Notes: generated by a model not told the origin, from the letters alone. Shown: positions 1-10,295, counted from the first letter of the stretch. The stretch: DNA of 64,000 nucleotides from Chionoecetes opilio (GCA_016584305.1 JACEEZ010001812.1:124001-188000), one strand, 5' to 3'. Numbers and translations: made by a program.

Positions 1-287
1 CATCAATGGATAGTTTTTATCCCATCTTTACATTTGAGGCATCAATGGATAGTTTTTATCCCATCTTTACATTTGAGGCATCAATGGATAGTTTTTATCC
101 CATCTTTACATTTGAGGCATCAATGGATAGTTTTTATCCCATCTTTACATTTGAGGCATCAATGGATAGTTTTTATCCCATCTTTACATTTGAGGCATCA
201 ATGGATAGTTTTTATCCCATCTTTACATTTGAGGCATCAATGGATAGTTTTTATCCCATCTTTACATTTGAGGCATCAATGGATAGC
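1..287. repeat. 39-bp tandem repeat array
   Basis: About 7.3 near-identical copies of a 39-bp unit beginning CATCAATGGATAGTTTTTAT, cut by the left edge of the window. Because 39 is a multiple of 3, the array is open in more than one plus frame and would encode a 13-residue repeat (MDSFYPIFTFEAS). The lack of divergence suggests recent expansion. Nothing supports translation. Confidence 0.95.
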
Positions 288-821
288 GGGATAACAAAAC
301 AAAGAAAACTATGGTGGAGTTTTTTGTTTATGTCAATTAGGAACATGGACGGCACTAGTGTTTCAAACTGATTTTTGGGGGAAATTTTTCAAATTTTCCA
401 AAATTTTATTTCTCGGTGATAAAGAAAGATAAAGAAAACCACACCACAATCTTTTGTCATAAGTAGAAGAGTTAATGGTTATAAGATAAAAGAAATCCAC
501 CAATAATCCTACGAGTTGAAAGCAATTCAAATCAGCCTAATTTTCCTCTTTTTTTTACATTTTTTTATTTTGCAAAAAACTATTGGCCAGATCTAAATGA
601 AACTTATGTTTTGAAGTCCTTACTTAGCCCTAAATAACTCATCAAATTTACAGCAAGATCCATCAGTAAACAAAATTTAGGGTGGGCGGTCCCCTTAAAT
701 AGGTCTTGCATTGCCTGTGCTATCGGGTAAAGCTGGTCGCCCTGCATTGGGGCGGGGGAGATTGACTCAAAACATTGCGATTTCACATGTCGACTCATTG
801 CACTTCCAGGCTTTCTATCTA
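288..821. other. Intergenic, no gene recognised
   Basis: AT-rich spacer between the 39-bp array and transposon B. A minus-strand open stretch at 798-604 encodes 64 residues (contains LYPIAQAMQDLFKG) that I do not recognise. It could be a transposon protein remnant. No splice sites or regulatory motifs could be supported. Confidence 0.4.
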
Positions 822-1130
822 CAGTACCCTCCCGGGTTTCGCGCTTGCTTTATTCCCAAGGCATAGCGCTAAACTCGAGGATTGCGAAACTCAGTTATTG
901 AAAACCCTGTAAAAATGCTTATTTAGTCCAGTGCGAGGCGTAGTTCCATATTTTACGGCTTATATGACTCACGTTTTCCCCCAAAAAATACCCTGAAAAA
1001 TTCTAATGGTCTTCCAAGACGAATGTTGTAGTACTTCCTCAGTACTCGGTACCTCAGTACTTACCTGTTACAAGTATTTCAAATACCATAAGACATTCAA
1101 ACCAACTACGTAATCTGTCCTCATGCTGGT

Positions 1131-1499
1131 ATGTTTACATTCCCCCTTTTGGCGGCAGATTGCCGCGATTGCCGCCAACAGCGCCATCTATCGTCTGCTA
1201 GTGTTGACGTATCATTTACCACTATAGGTTGTCATTCGTATCTTAAGCTCTTTTCAGTCCTGGAAATTATCACCCATATATATCCTGTATTATCTCTTTT
1301 TTTGAGGGCTGGGAAAGTGATTGATGGTGTTCATCTATCAGACTATGTCCTCCAGATGTTGGACTCTGGATCTATTCCTCGTTACGTTGAAAAATGTAAG
1401 GAAATAGGGAATATGGATCCATATAACATACCGCGGCACAAATGGAAGGACATCACGACTCTGCTTGGCGGCGATCTTCCAGGCTTATTTCGCCAGTGA
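1131..1499 (+). pseudogene. Unrecognised protein fragment inside transposon B
   Basis: An open frame of 122 codons. The last half (RAGKVIDGVHLSDYVLQMLD, then NMDPYNIPRHKWKD) has normal protein-like composition. The DPYxIPxxxW pattern reminds me of uncharacterised arthropod proteins associated with SWIM/YqaJ-type domains, but this is memory of a pattern only. It ends abruptly and has no partner exon, so it is best read as a captured or decayed exon carried by the element. Confidence 0.3.
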
Positions 1500-1884
1500 T
1501 ATATACCACTACTTGGGAGCTTGAAAAGTATATTTAATCACTCTACCCATGTCTACAATTCTTAAAGACTAGTCAATTCACACTGCAGTTTAATACACAC
1601 TTAAGCACTGCAAACGTAGTAATAATAATGAGCTGCAGCTACTACTGTGTGCATGAGAGAAATGGTGACTGTGGTGTGCGGGAGTGGAGGCCGTCGGAGA
1701 GAGCTTCGCCCAGTCACTCACACAATCAATGAGTACTGAGGGTGGCGCGCTTGCTTATACCCCGATGGATGATGATATTTATTTAGTTAACGCTGATTTA
1801 TGCATGGTGCTAATTCATTTATCAGAAAACGAAATATATCAATGGAAAGCTAATACAATTTCGCTTCTACTAATGCAGCCCATT

Positions 1885-2010
1885 AACTCTTATAAAAATC
1901 CTGCCTGCACCACCACGGACGAGAGCCAACCATCACAGTTTTTGAGTACAGGGCCTACCATCCCACCCCTGGAGGTCACTGCCAAACGGTGCCATAGGCG
2001 GAAAAAAAAG
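1885..2010 (+). mobile_element. tRNA-derived SINE, 3' body fragment
   Basis: Matches the body of the complete SINE at 50053-50408: CCTGCCTGC-CACCACGG, CCAACCATCACAG, CCTACCATCCCACCCCTGGA, then an A-rich tail. The tRNA-like head is missing. It sits just inside the right end of transposon B. Confidence 0.75.
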
Positions 2011-2126
2011 AAGAAAAAAAGAAGAAGATAAGAATCGGGATGGTAAGAATTTAGGACTCGGCGCGAAACTCGAGGATCGCGAAACTCGCATAGCGTGAAA
2101 CTCGGGAGGGTACTGTAGGCAACTAG

Positions 2127-2912
2127 GTAAATGGTGATGGTTCTCGAGGCGCTGCACGAGGAGGCAAAGCCTTTGGGACTTGAGGTCTCCTAGCTCAAGA
2201 CCAAGGTCCAGGTGTTTGGAGGCTTACTAGATGTAACAGTACAGTCTTTTCATGCATGCGGCAAGGACATTGAGATCTTGGAAAGTTTTACATACCTTGG
2301 TAGCGCAGTCCATTATGACGGCAGATCACGTCAAGAAGTCTTACAGCGGATTGGCATAGCCCACGGTGTTATGGACTCGCTCAGTAGGAGTATTTGGCAT
2401 TATCGGTACCTGTGCAGGACAAAGATCTGGATCTTCAAGTCGCTTGTGATCCCTGTCTTACTCTATAGTTGACACTATAGTGAGACATGGACACTAAATA
2501 GCGACTTGAAGAGACGAATCGATGCCTTTGGTAATAAGTGTCTTCGCAGAATCATGGGGTATCGTTGAGATGAAATTATGTGTCAAATCAGCGATTGCAC
2601 CGTGAGACTGAATCGATGCCTATTACCTGCATAGTCCGTCAGCGCCAACTTGGGCTATATGGGCATGTGGCACGCTACCCTGAAACCGATCCTTCCCATG
2701 GGGTTGTATCTTTAAGAGACAATCCGGCGTGGAGGAGGCCAAGGGGGCGCCCACAAGGCTCGTGGCTGGGGCAAGTTAATGTTTCTTGTCGAGAGCTGCT
2801 TGGTATGGGAAAGGTGCCTGCATGGGGACTCGCGCGTGGTGACCCCCGGGAGTGGCGTCGTAGGGTGGGCGAGGTGACGCGCCCCCTGGCGTATGCCCCC
2901 AATGATTGATTG
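2127..2912 (+). pseudogene. Non-LTR retrotransposon RT C-terminal remnant
   Basis: Plus-strand reading gives GLEVS-LKTKVQVFGG, then ESFTYLGSAVHYDG, KSLVIPVLLYS, ETWTLNSDLKRRIDAFGNKC, LRRIMGYR, and finally RREWRRRVGEVTRP. This is the typical region after the polymerase core in LINE ORF2 proteins. The FTYLGS, ETWTL and LRR-MG blocks are characteristic. In-frame stops after LLYS and MGYR and a frameshift near 2580 mark it as dead. The same 3' end recurs at 41176-41270. The polymerase core itself is absent, so it is 5'-truncated. Confidence 0.8.
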
Positions 2913-3020
2913 ATGCATCTCTTTCAGGCAAACACATGCTTAAAAAAACCTTGTGTGGATTATATCCACACCTGTGTAAAGAAGCCGTAAATAAATTTCA
3001 CCCTTCACCAATATAAACTA

Positions 3021-3569
3021 CACACAAACTTCGTTTTCCCGGACCTCCATTTCCCGGATATCGGATTTGCCGGACAAAATCCGAGGTCCGGGGATATGTC
3101 AGAGTCCCGGACAATTATTATTATTATTATTATTTTTTTTTTTTTGTATACGTTGAAATGCCTGGTCCTGTCCGTAAATTGACAAAGTTGTCCGGCGGTC
3201 CGAGCGTCTCCTGTCACCCCTGGTCAGTGTCCGCGCCTCCCGCCAGGTGGCAGCATGCTCAGCGGTCGTATTGTTTACATTTGGGCACACGACACTCACG
3301 GTTCACCTTCACCGCCTCCGTTAATCCCCTGACCCCCACTGCCCCTGGTGCAGGAACGTCTCTTGAGACTATTGAATACTTTCTGCTGCCTCCCGCCAGG
3401 TGGCAGCATGCTCAGTGGACTTTAAAAAGTCCGCGGCGGGGTAGTTGATATTGGCGGTTGCCGGACAGTAAATACTAGAGTAGGATAAACGTCCGGGGGT
3501 GGGTAATGGCTGTTGCGGTTCCCGGACCAGTGCTCCCCCCTATTAGTCCGGGAAAATGAGGGTTGTGTG
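3021..3569 (+). mobile_element. TA-flanked DNA transposon, family D copy 1
   Basis: Bordered by TA; termini CACACAAACTTCGTTTTCCC and the inverse of CACACAACCCTCATTTTCCC. Subterminal CCCGGAC motifs recur. The interior has two partial copies of the roughly 153-bp unit containing CCGCCAGGTGGCAGC (3240-3254 and 3393-3407). It also has a region that in copy 4 reads as a LINE ORF2 C-terminus. Sister copies: 15106-16283, 37602-38369, 38698-39448, 59961-60490. Confidence 0.8.
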
Positions 3570-3571
3570 TA

Positions 3572-4257
3572 TTTTATCCATTCTTACGGTTTACCCCACA
3601 TACACTACCCTCCATTTTTTGGACTATTAGGGGATTAGCCTGGTCCGGGAACCCCAAAGCTCCGGGAACCGCGAAAGTCCGGGAGTTGTAGCCATTCACG
3701 GACTTTATCTGGTAAACAGTAAGGTGTACTGGTTTTCTAGTACGTTTTGGATCCTTGGGCAGCACTACTGGAGGTATTATGGTGATAATACTCACCCAGA
3801 GTGGATGTCCGCCCGCCCTGACCCCTAGTGGCGGCATCCCTGAACTAACGGCTGGGAACCTCGCCGTGCGGGAAATTTGAATGACGTACTTTCCTTAATG
3901 TCCTGGGGCAAGATCCAGCAATAAAGCGTAAGTCAAGCGGCGTAAATATGGCGTAAATGCTACTCCGGCCAGGGCCGGATCAAGAGCTGTGGGGGCCCTG
4001 GGGCACAGCATTTGTGGGGGCCCTATATTCGCATGAAAATAAGCACTTTTGTGGATGTTTTGAGGCCTATGTTTGGCAAAGAACTATTAATGCATAGACT
4101 GGTATTCAGAGATAAAGGATGAAACAGAGACAGGCAAATATGTTTTGGTTTTGTAGCTTGCCAATGTTTTTAATATTACTGCTTAAAGCTAATATACATA
4201 GGTAGAGATGGAAGAGTTATAAAAATACTGTAGGCCTAAGTTTTTATTTTACACACA
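3572..4257. other. Intergenic, no gene recognised
   Basis: Contains a relic of family-D-like sequence at about 3590-3690 (CCGGGAACC motifs) and otherwise unremarkable spacer. No coding signal could be supported. Confidence 0.4.
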
Positions 4258-4412
4258 TACAGTAAAAGCCTTATAACTCGGCACGATAGGGGCTCTGGCC
4301 CTTGCCAAGTTATGCAATGTCCTTCTCTGATATGGGTTTAAAAAAAAATAATAATAATAATAAGTAAATAAATGTAAATACAGTACTGTAAAAGCATAAA
4401 AACTACACTTAC

Positions 4413-4581
4413 CAGTGAACGGGTAGAATGTGCTGGATTTGATATCAAACTCAGCACAAATAGCACGCATGGACGCACCTGCATCCATCCTTGCCAGCAC
4501 TTTCACCTTTTCCTGCAGGCTCAGGCTCTTCAATTTAATTCCCTTCCTGCTGGAGACACCCTTGCATGATGGAGCTGACAT
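4413..4581 (-). pseudogene. psq-type HTH exon of Tigger/CENP-B-like transposase
   Basis: Starts at an ATG (complement of 4579-4581) with MSAPSCKGVSSRKG, then the helix-turn-helix KSLSLQEKVKVLARMDAG, ASMRAICAEFDIKSSTFY. Helix content and the L-x-x-K-x-x-x-L spacing are those of the HTH_psq fold that opens pogo/Tigger/jerky transposases and binds the element's ends. The exon ends at a good splice donor (CTG|GTAAGT). No DDE catalytic domain follows in the element, so the protein cannot be functional. The right-hand inverted copy (about 4996-5100, plus strand) has the same N-terminus but breaks off after LQEKV. Confidence 0.7.
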
Positions 4582-5078
4582 CTTGATATACAGTACTGTA
4601 TGATGTAATCCCAAAACACGTAAAATAGGTGGCAAATTAAAGCAAAGGTCAGGAACCAACGCGTAGGCTGCGCCGTGTTTTTGTCGTCCAAGCACCGTCT
4701 TGGATTACGAATCCCAATCCAATAACACTTGCTGAAATGTGTGTTATACTACTTTGTGATATTGTTTGCAATGTTTTACATTGATTATTATTCCGGCTCC
4801 TACCAAGCTTGTTGTGTTTTTGAAGCAGAAACCAATCCATTTTCTATTTTGACAAAAAACAGAATTCGTATCCAAGACGGTGCTTGGACGACATAAACAC
4901 GGCTCAGCAGCTGACAGCCTACACGCTGGTTCCCGACCTTTGCTTTACTTTGCCACCTATTGTATGTGTTTTGGGATTACATCATACAGTACTGTATTTC
5001 AAGATGTCAGCTCCATCACGCAAGGGTGTCTCCAGCAGGAAGGGAATGAAATTGAAGAGCCTGAGCCTGCAGGAAAAG
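4505..5078. repeat. Inverted duplication inside transposon A copy 1
   Basis: The left arm (about 4505-4706) and right arm (about 4865-5078) are reverse complements with scattered mismatches. They share the AAGACGGTGCTTGGACGACA segment, the GGGATTACATCATACAGTAC segment and the ATGTCAGCTCC start of the transposase exon. The spacer is about 160 bp. Transcripts would fold into a roughly 200-bp hairpin. Confidence 0.8.
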
Positions 5079-5257
5079 GTCAGAAAGACAAAAACACGAC
5101 TTTATGCGACTGAGGATATGCCGAGTGTAAGCAAAGAATGCAGTTATAACATCAATATGCCGAGATACATTACTTTTTGCCGACTTTCTGTTTACATGTT
5201 CACACAAGAGGTTGTGAGGGCATGATATGCCGAGTGAAAACCAAGAGATGCAGTTTA

Positions 5258-5566
5258 GGGGAGGCGGTAGCAGAGTGGTTAGCGTCACCGAGTGGCGTTC
5301 TCGAAGACCCGAGTTCGATCCCGAGTGAGACCCATAAATCCACTTGAAATCTTTCTGCACCGTCGAGTGGCCTAAGAACACCCACATGCCCTGTCCATTA
5401 ACTCTACCTTCGACTGCGAGTGCATGGGAGGACACATGGGGGCGGCATGAGCCTCTAATCACAGGCGCCACCATAAGAATCCTGCCTGCGCCACCACGGA
5501 CGAGGGCCAACCATCACAGCCCTCGAGTGAGCCTCCAGGGCCTACCATCCCACCCCTGGAGTTCAC
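5258..5566 (+). mobile_element. tRNA-derived SINE nested in transposon A
   Basis: The head has a pol III A box (TAGCAGAGTGGTTAGCG) and B box (GAGTTCGATCC). The body follows with ATGCCCTGTCCATTAACTC, GGCGGCATGAGCCTCTAATC and CCTACCATCCCACCCCTGGA. The source tRNA isotype is unresolved because the anticodon arm is degraded. The poly-A tail is missing; the element runs straight into the right end of transposon A. Confidence 0.85.
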
Positions 5567-5609
5567 AATTCCGAGTTATACAGTGCCGAGCTATAAGGGC
5601 TTTACTGTA

Positions 5610-6138
5610 TATAGGGTTTGAGGCTGTCTTGAGTTATCAGGTTGTCCAAATCATAAGAAATATATTTTTATTGCCTCGGAAAATATGTTTTTTTACCATA
5701 AGTGTTCAGATTCAATTTCAAGACAATTTGACACTATTTCTTGCAGTTTGATGTTGAAATATCTGATGGTCACTCCAAGCAATTTCATAACAGATATATC
5801 CAAATTATAGTTTTTCACTTCAGACAGGTATTTTACTGCCAAAAATGGGTGGAATTAGTATGGAAAAATGACAGATGGTAATCCTGTGGCAGATTGAGGC
5901 TGCAGTAATGCTGCCATACAGGTCCTGGTGGTGGCTGTCTGAATTGCACACCCGATGTTTCATCTCGCTCTCCACCAGACCACACACATTTAAAAATCGT
6001 TCCCTATGCCTTCACTCTCATAAATCTTTACCGTAACTCGTAAATTATCACCTACATATATATCCAACCTCTGTAACTCTTAATTCTTATATCAAATGTA
6101 CTGGCTGTCTGTCTGCCATATGTACTAGGCTGCCTGCC
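5610..6138. other. Intergenic, no gene recognised
   Basis: Low-complexity AT-rich spacer between transposon A and the 3' end of the 6.1-8.4 kb LINE. No features supported. Confidence 0.4.
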
Positions 6139-8383
6139 TTTTTTTTTTTTTTTTTACATCACAAGGAACTGGCCAAGGGCACAACAAAAATGGGTAACAC
6201 AAAGCCCGCTTAGTTGCCAGTCCCTATAAAGAAGACAGTAAGAGAATAAAATAAAAAAGAGGGGTGAGCCAATTTAGTTCGGGAGGTGTCTTGTTACTCT
6301 TCTTTTGAAAAGATTTAAGTCGTAGGAAAGTGGAAAAATAGAAACAGGAAGAGAGTTCCAGAGTTTACCAGTGAAAGGGATGAAAGAGTAAAGATACTGA
6401 TTAACTCTTGCATTAGGAAGATGGACAGAATAGGGATGAGAATGAGTAGAAAGTCTTGTGCAGCGAGGCCACGGGAGGCATGCAGTTAGCAAGTTCAGAA
6501 GAGCAGTGAACATGAAAATATCGGTAGAAGAGAGCAAGAGAAGCAACATTGCGGCGGTGATTTAAAGATTGAAGACAGTCAGTCAGAGGAGAGGAGTTGA
6601 TGAGACGAAAAGCTTTTGACTCAACCCTGTTTAGGAGAGCTGTATGGGTGGATCCTCCCCAAACATGTGAGACATACTCCATACATGGGCAGATAAGGCC
6701 CCTGTAGAGAGCAAGCAATTGGGAGGGAGAAAAAAAAGGATGCAGATGCCACAGGACACCTAACTTCTTAGAAGCTGTTTTAGCAAGAGATGAGATGTGA
6801 GATTTCCAGTTCAGATTTTTAGTAAAGGATAGTCCTAAAATGTTCATAGTAGAAGAAGGAGACAGTTGAGTGTCATTGAAGAAGAGGGGATAGTTATCTG
6901 GTAGGTTTTGTCGAGTAGATAGGTGAAGAAATTGGGTTTTTTGAGGCATTGAACAAAACAAGGTTTGCTTTGCCCCAATCAGAAATTATAGCAAGGTCAG
7001 AAGTTAGGCGCTCGGTGGCATCTCTCCGTGAATCACTTAGTTCCTGTTGAGTTGGACGTCTAATAAATGACGTTGAAAAATGCAGGGTAAAATCATCAGC
7101 GTAGGAGTGGATAGGGCTTTGAGTTAGACTTAGAAGATCATTAATGATTAATGGAAAGAGAGTGGGTGATAGGACAGAACCCTGGGGAACACCACTATTG
7201 ATAGACTTAGGCGAAGAACAATGTCCGTCTACCGTAGCTGCAATAGAACGGTTTGAAAGGAAACTTAAGATGAAGGTACAGAGAGAAGGATAGAAACTGA
7301 ATGAGGGTAGTTTGGAAATTAAAGATTTGTGCCAGACTCTATCAAAAGCTTTTGATATGTCAAGGGCAACAGCAAAAGTTTCACCGAAACCCCTAAAGGA
7401 GGATGACCAAGATTCAGTTAGGAAAGCTAGAAAATCGCCAGTAGATCGCCCTTTACGGAAACCGTACTGACGATCACATAGAAGATTGTAAGCATATAGA
7501 TCTTAAGAATCTTCTTATTAAGTATAGATTCAAAAACTTTACAAAGGCAGGAAGTCAAAGCTATAGGACGGTAGTTTGAAGGATTAGAGCGGTCAGCCTT
7601 CTTAGGAACAGGTTGGATGTGAGCAAACTTCCAGCAAGAAGGAAAGGTGGAAGACAAAGACGGAAAAGTTTGACCAGGCAGGGTGCAAGCACAGAAGCAC
7701 AGTTTTTGAGAACAATAGGAGGGACTCCGTCAGGACCGTAAGCCTTCCGAGGATCTAAGCCAGAAAGGGCAAAGAAAACATCATTCCGAAGGATCTTAAT
7801 GACAGGCATAATATAGTCAGAGGGTGGAGGAGAAGGAGGAACAAGCCCTTTATCAACCAGAGTGGAATTTTTAGCAAAGGTTTGAGCGAAGAGTTCAGCT
7901 TTAGAAGTAGATGAGACAGCTGTGGAGCCATCTGGGTGAAGCATAGGAGGGAAAGATGAAGAAGAAAAATTGTTAGAGATGTTATTAGCTAGATGCCAGA
8001 AGTCACGAGAGAAATTTGATTCAGAAAGATTTTGACATTTTCCATGAATGAAAGAGTTTTTGATAAGTTGAAGTAAAGATTTGGCATGATTACGGGCAGA
8101 AATATAAAGGGCATGAGTTTCAAGCGATGGATGGTTACGGTACCGTCTGTGAGCCACCTCTCTATCTCGGACAGCATGAGAACAAGCAGAGTTAAACCAA
8201 GGTTGACGGGCTTTAGGATTAGAGAAAGTGTGTGGAATGTACGCCTCCATGCCAGAGACTATGACCTCAGTTATGCGCTCTGCACAAAGAGATGGGTCTT
8301 TGACATGGAAGCAGTACTCATTCCATGGAAAATCAGAGTAGTACTGCCTTATTACAGAGTAGTAGTACCTTACCGGGCTCATG
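6139..8383 (-). mobile_element. 5'-truncated jockey-like non-LTR retrotransposon
   Basis: Minus-strand LINE with the 3' poly-A (read as T-run 6139-6156) preceded by the 3' end conserved in this window (CTGGCAACTAAGCGGGCTTT, GTGCCCTTGGCCAGTTCC). Upstream lies ORF2 in several frames. The 5' end at about 8383 is where protein similarity stops, and a separate dispersed repeat starts there. 3'-end fragments of the same family lie at 18052-18440 (minus), 33220-33473 (plus) and 43738-44046 (plus). This is the best preserved LINE here. Confidence 0.9.
6274..8383 (-). pseudogene. LINE ORF2 reverse transcriptase, frameshifted
   Basis: Order on the minus strand: a linker with FSNPKARQPWFNSACSHAVR; RT motif around GLDPRKAYGPDGVPP (7770-7730); PVPKKADRSNPSNYRPIAL (about 7610-7555); GFRKGRSTGDLL-like (7470-7430); SGVPQGSVLSP-like (about 7190-7150); the catalytic YADD-type segment HSYADDFTLHF (about 7115-7080); then KTQFLHLSTRQNLP, LNWKSHISSLAKTASKKLGV and MEYVSHVWGGSTHTALLNRV. 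The C-terminus is FIPFTGKLWNSLPVS and FKRRVTRHLPN. Reading requires several frameshifts (near 7560-7500 and 6550), so no active enzyme is made. The endonuclease and ORF1 are absent through 5' truncation. Confidence 0.88.
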
Positions 8384-8690
8384 CGTGGGTATTGTTTGTT
8401 GCTCACCACTCGGGTGAGGGTCGCATGCCTCACCCACCACTTACCACATAACATAAACACTACAGGTGCCTGGGTTTGTTTTATGGCCTAATTTGGTTTG
8501 TATGCTTGCCCTATTCAATTCTTGAGTCAGAAAACATCAACTACACTCAATTCATGAAGTTTTTTATAAAAATTGCTATTGTAACACCACCTCAGAGGCA
8601 GTTGTTAGCTGAGCATCGCTGAAACTTCATGAATCTCCGCTTTGAATACTAAAACCGACGGTGGACGTTGTTAAGGTAGCAACGTATGTT
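8384..8690 (+). repeat. Dispersed unclassified repeat, copy 1
   Basis: About 300 bp similar to 49525-49855 in the same orientation. Shared blocks include TGGGTTTGTTTTATGGCCTA, CTTGAGTCAGAAAACAT and CACCACC...AGGCAGT. No TIR, tRNA head or ORF was recognised. Confidence 0.6.
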
Positions 8691-8802
8691 GTACACTGCT
8701 TTGAATCCCAGGGAAATTCCCTAGGGAAATAATGCGGACGAATCTGTCCAGCTGGGCACTAGAGGATAATCTCAAACTTTTCACCTGCATCATGCATTCC
8801 AG

Positions 8803-8984
8803 TGACATTGCCTGTGTCTGGTCTTGGAGACTTGGCAGTAGTCCCAAGCTTGATGTTGGGAGAAGGCACCCACTCTTCTCCAGAAAACCTTGCCACCTCT
8901 CCCACACCAGCCTCATCCTCTACATCACCAGCTATATCATTTGCCAGTCTGCCACTTGACAAAGCCTGGGAACGCATGAGTGAG
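8803..8984 (+). CDS. MYND-finger (DEAF1-like) gene, exon a
   Basis: First of five candidate exons of a plus-strand gene. It begins after the acceptor CTGCATCATGCATTCCAG and ends at the donor GAG|GTATAT. The first two bases complete a split codon and 60 codons follow, leaving phase 0. The peptide is VTLPVSGLGDLAVVPSLMLG, then a Ser/Thr/Pro-rich stretch, then LPLDKAWERMSE. An in-frame stop at 8760-8762 shows the exon cannot extend far upstream. Low-complexity S/T/P sequence before a coiled coil fits a transcriptional cofactor. The upstream exons with the DNA-binding domain would lie before this window or further left. Confidence 0.55.
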
Positions 8985-9163
8985 GTATATGATAGGGATG
9001 AATGTTTGTGCTATGTAAGATATCAATAATCTAATACCACTTGACTGATCAAAATAAAAACATTTAGTACATTTTCACCAAGATTTTATGATTTCCGTGT
9101 CACCTTGCATTTAGCTTTTTAAATATTTATAAGAAGAAACTCATAGTAACATTTATTTGCCAG

Positions 9164-9330
9164 GTATTAATAGGTATTCAGAGAAGTGTGTCTCAGGCAC
9201 ATATCCTCCTGGATGAGTTGAGAGAGAGAACTCGGCAGGAGACTGTAAATCTAAGGCAGAAGCTTCTACGAGAAAAAGAAGAAGCAGTGACACAGGCAAA
9301 GATTGAGGCACAGCTCTCAAACATGACAAA
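9164..9330 (+). CDS. MYND-finger (DEAF1-like) gene, exon b, coiled coil
   Basis: Acceptor TTTATTTGCCAG and donor ACAAA|GTGAGT. Read in phase 0 from exon a it encodes IQRSVSQAHILLDELRERTR, then QETVNLRQKLLREKEEAVTQ, then AKIEAQLSNMTK. This is a charged heptad-rich helix predicted to be a coiled coil. It leaves a 2-base overhang that the next candidate exon (10326) completes without a stop. DEAF1 and MTG/ETO proteins both place a helical segment before the MYND finger, so the position fits. Acceptor choice could shift the first few residues (an in-frame AG lies 15 bases in). Confidence 0.65.
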
Positions 9331-9649
9331 GTGAGTTTTGAGTTTGTCTCTTGTATACTTTATTTTGTCCTGTGTTGAAAATGTAAATGTATCAGTTACC
9401 TTTTTGAAATTCTGATATTTTTTTCTTCTTCTAGAATTCACTTTATTTTGAAATTCTATAATTTACACAGTTCTTTTTTTTACACTTTACAACTTGTAAA
9501 ACAATTTATTGATTTTGATTACATTTTTTAAAGATATTTAGGATGTGTAAACTGAAAGTTGTAACAAGTATTTGTGGGAACAAACTGGTCTGGGTTTTGT
9601 GCCACCCCACTTGTTTGGGATAAGGCCTTTCGTATGAAAAAACCCATAA

Positions 9650-9985
9650 AATACTTGTGTGTATAGCTATGCGAATGGCTGTGAGGCATGGACATTGAAT
9701 GCAAAGGCAAGGAAAAGAATAGCGGAGTTAGAAATTATATTGTTAAGAACAATATCAGGGGTGAGATGATTTGACAGAGTGAGCAGCAACATGGTCAGAG
9801 AGATGTGCTGAAGCTGGTATAGCTTACTAGAGAGAGCAGACCAGGGATTATTAAAGTGGTATGATCATATGGAAGACTTTATGCGGAATTATTGATTAAG
9901 TGAATATATAGGTTACATGCAGAAAGTAAAAGAGAGAGAGGGAGACAGTAAAACTGGTCGAGGACTGCGCGGTCATTTTCTGAGA
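9650..9985 (+). pseudogene. LINE ORF2 C-terminal remnant
   Basis: Plus strand reads YANGCEAWTLNAKARKRIAE-like sequence, then LEIILLRTISGVR, then a stop, then SNMVREMC, LLERADQGLLKWYDHME and a tail including KTGRGLR. The EAWTL, LRT-SG-R and KWYDHME blocks are diagnostic of the post-RT region of a LINE. Stops are present and nothing upstream is intact. It sits in the intron between exons b and c of the MYND gene. Confidence 0.6.
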
Positions 9986-10004
9986 CACTGACTAGTTTTT
10001 CCTT

Positions 10005-10295
10005 GCCTAAAATTAGTGCCTCCGCTCATACGCAGTTCGCGTTTTCTTTTGTTAGTAAACTAAGGTGGACTCCACCGCATGCACAGACTGCTGTGCACGC
10101 GACACCGGGACGTCATCAGCAAGTTTCGCGCCGCGGCTGGAATGGGGCTGATTTTTTACCCGCGCTTTTTACGAAAGTCTTGATTTTACAGAAATAAGGC
10201 GTGAAAATGAATATTTTTTTGTGGATTAGGTATTTTGAATAAGCATTCAACATACTTATGCAAAGAACAAATGGGTCTGGATAATTACTTTACAA
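10005..10295 (+). repeat. Dispersed unclassified repeat, copy 1
   Basis: Shares about 200 bp with 33650-33915 in the same orientation: CATCATCAGCAAG-TTCGCG, GGCTGATTTTTT, CGCGCTTTTTAC, TTTTTTTGTGGATTAGGTAT and CATACTTATGCAAAGAA. No ends or coding capacity were recognised. Confidence 0.65.

Larger units (their letters stand above)
822..2115 (+). mobile_element. TA-flanked DNA transposon, family B copy 1
   Basis: The ends are CAGTACCCTCCCGGGTTTCG on the left and the inverse of CAGTACCCTCCCGAGTTTC on the right, each bordered by TA. This is the target duplication of Tc1/mariner-pogo type elements. Subterminal direct repeats of the form GCGAAACTCG occur at both ends. Length is about 1.29 kb. It contains an unrecognised 122-residue open frame and a fragment of the tRNA-derived SINE next to the right end. 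A second copy is at 24951-26292. No transposase was recognised, so it is probably non-autonomous. Confidence 0.75.
4260..5607 (-). mobile_element. Tigger/pogo-like DNA transposon, family A copy 1
   Basis: Terminal inverted repeats CAGTAAAAGCCTTATAACTC and the inverse of CAGTAAAGCCCTTATAGCTC, each bordered by TA. It is the only copy retaining transposase sequence: a minus-strand exon with a psq/CENP-B-type helix-turn-helix (see 4413-4581). An inverted duplicate of that exon region lies at 4865-5078, and a nested SINE at 5258-5566. Shorter copies lie at 11644-12292, 12729-13416 and 59283-59928. Confidence 0.85.

Noticed and set aside
1140..1200. GCGCCATCTAT motif as an insulator site
   Set aside because: A single occurrence in a transposon. 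The motif is short and no independent support exists.
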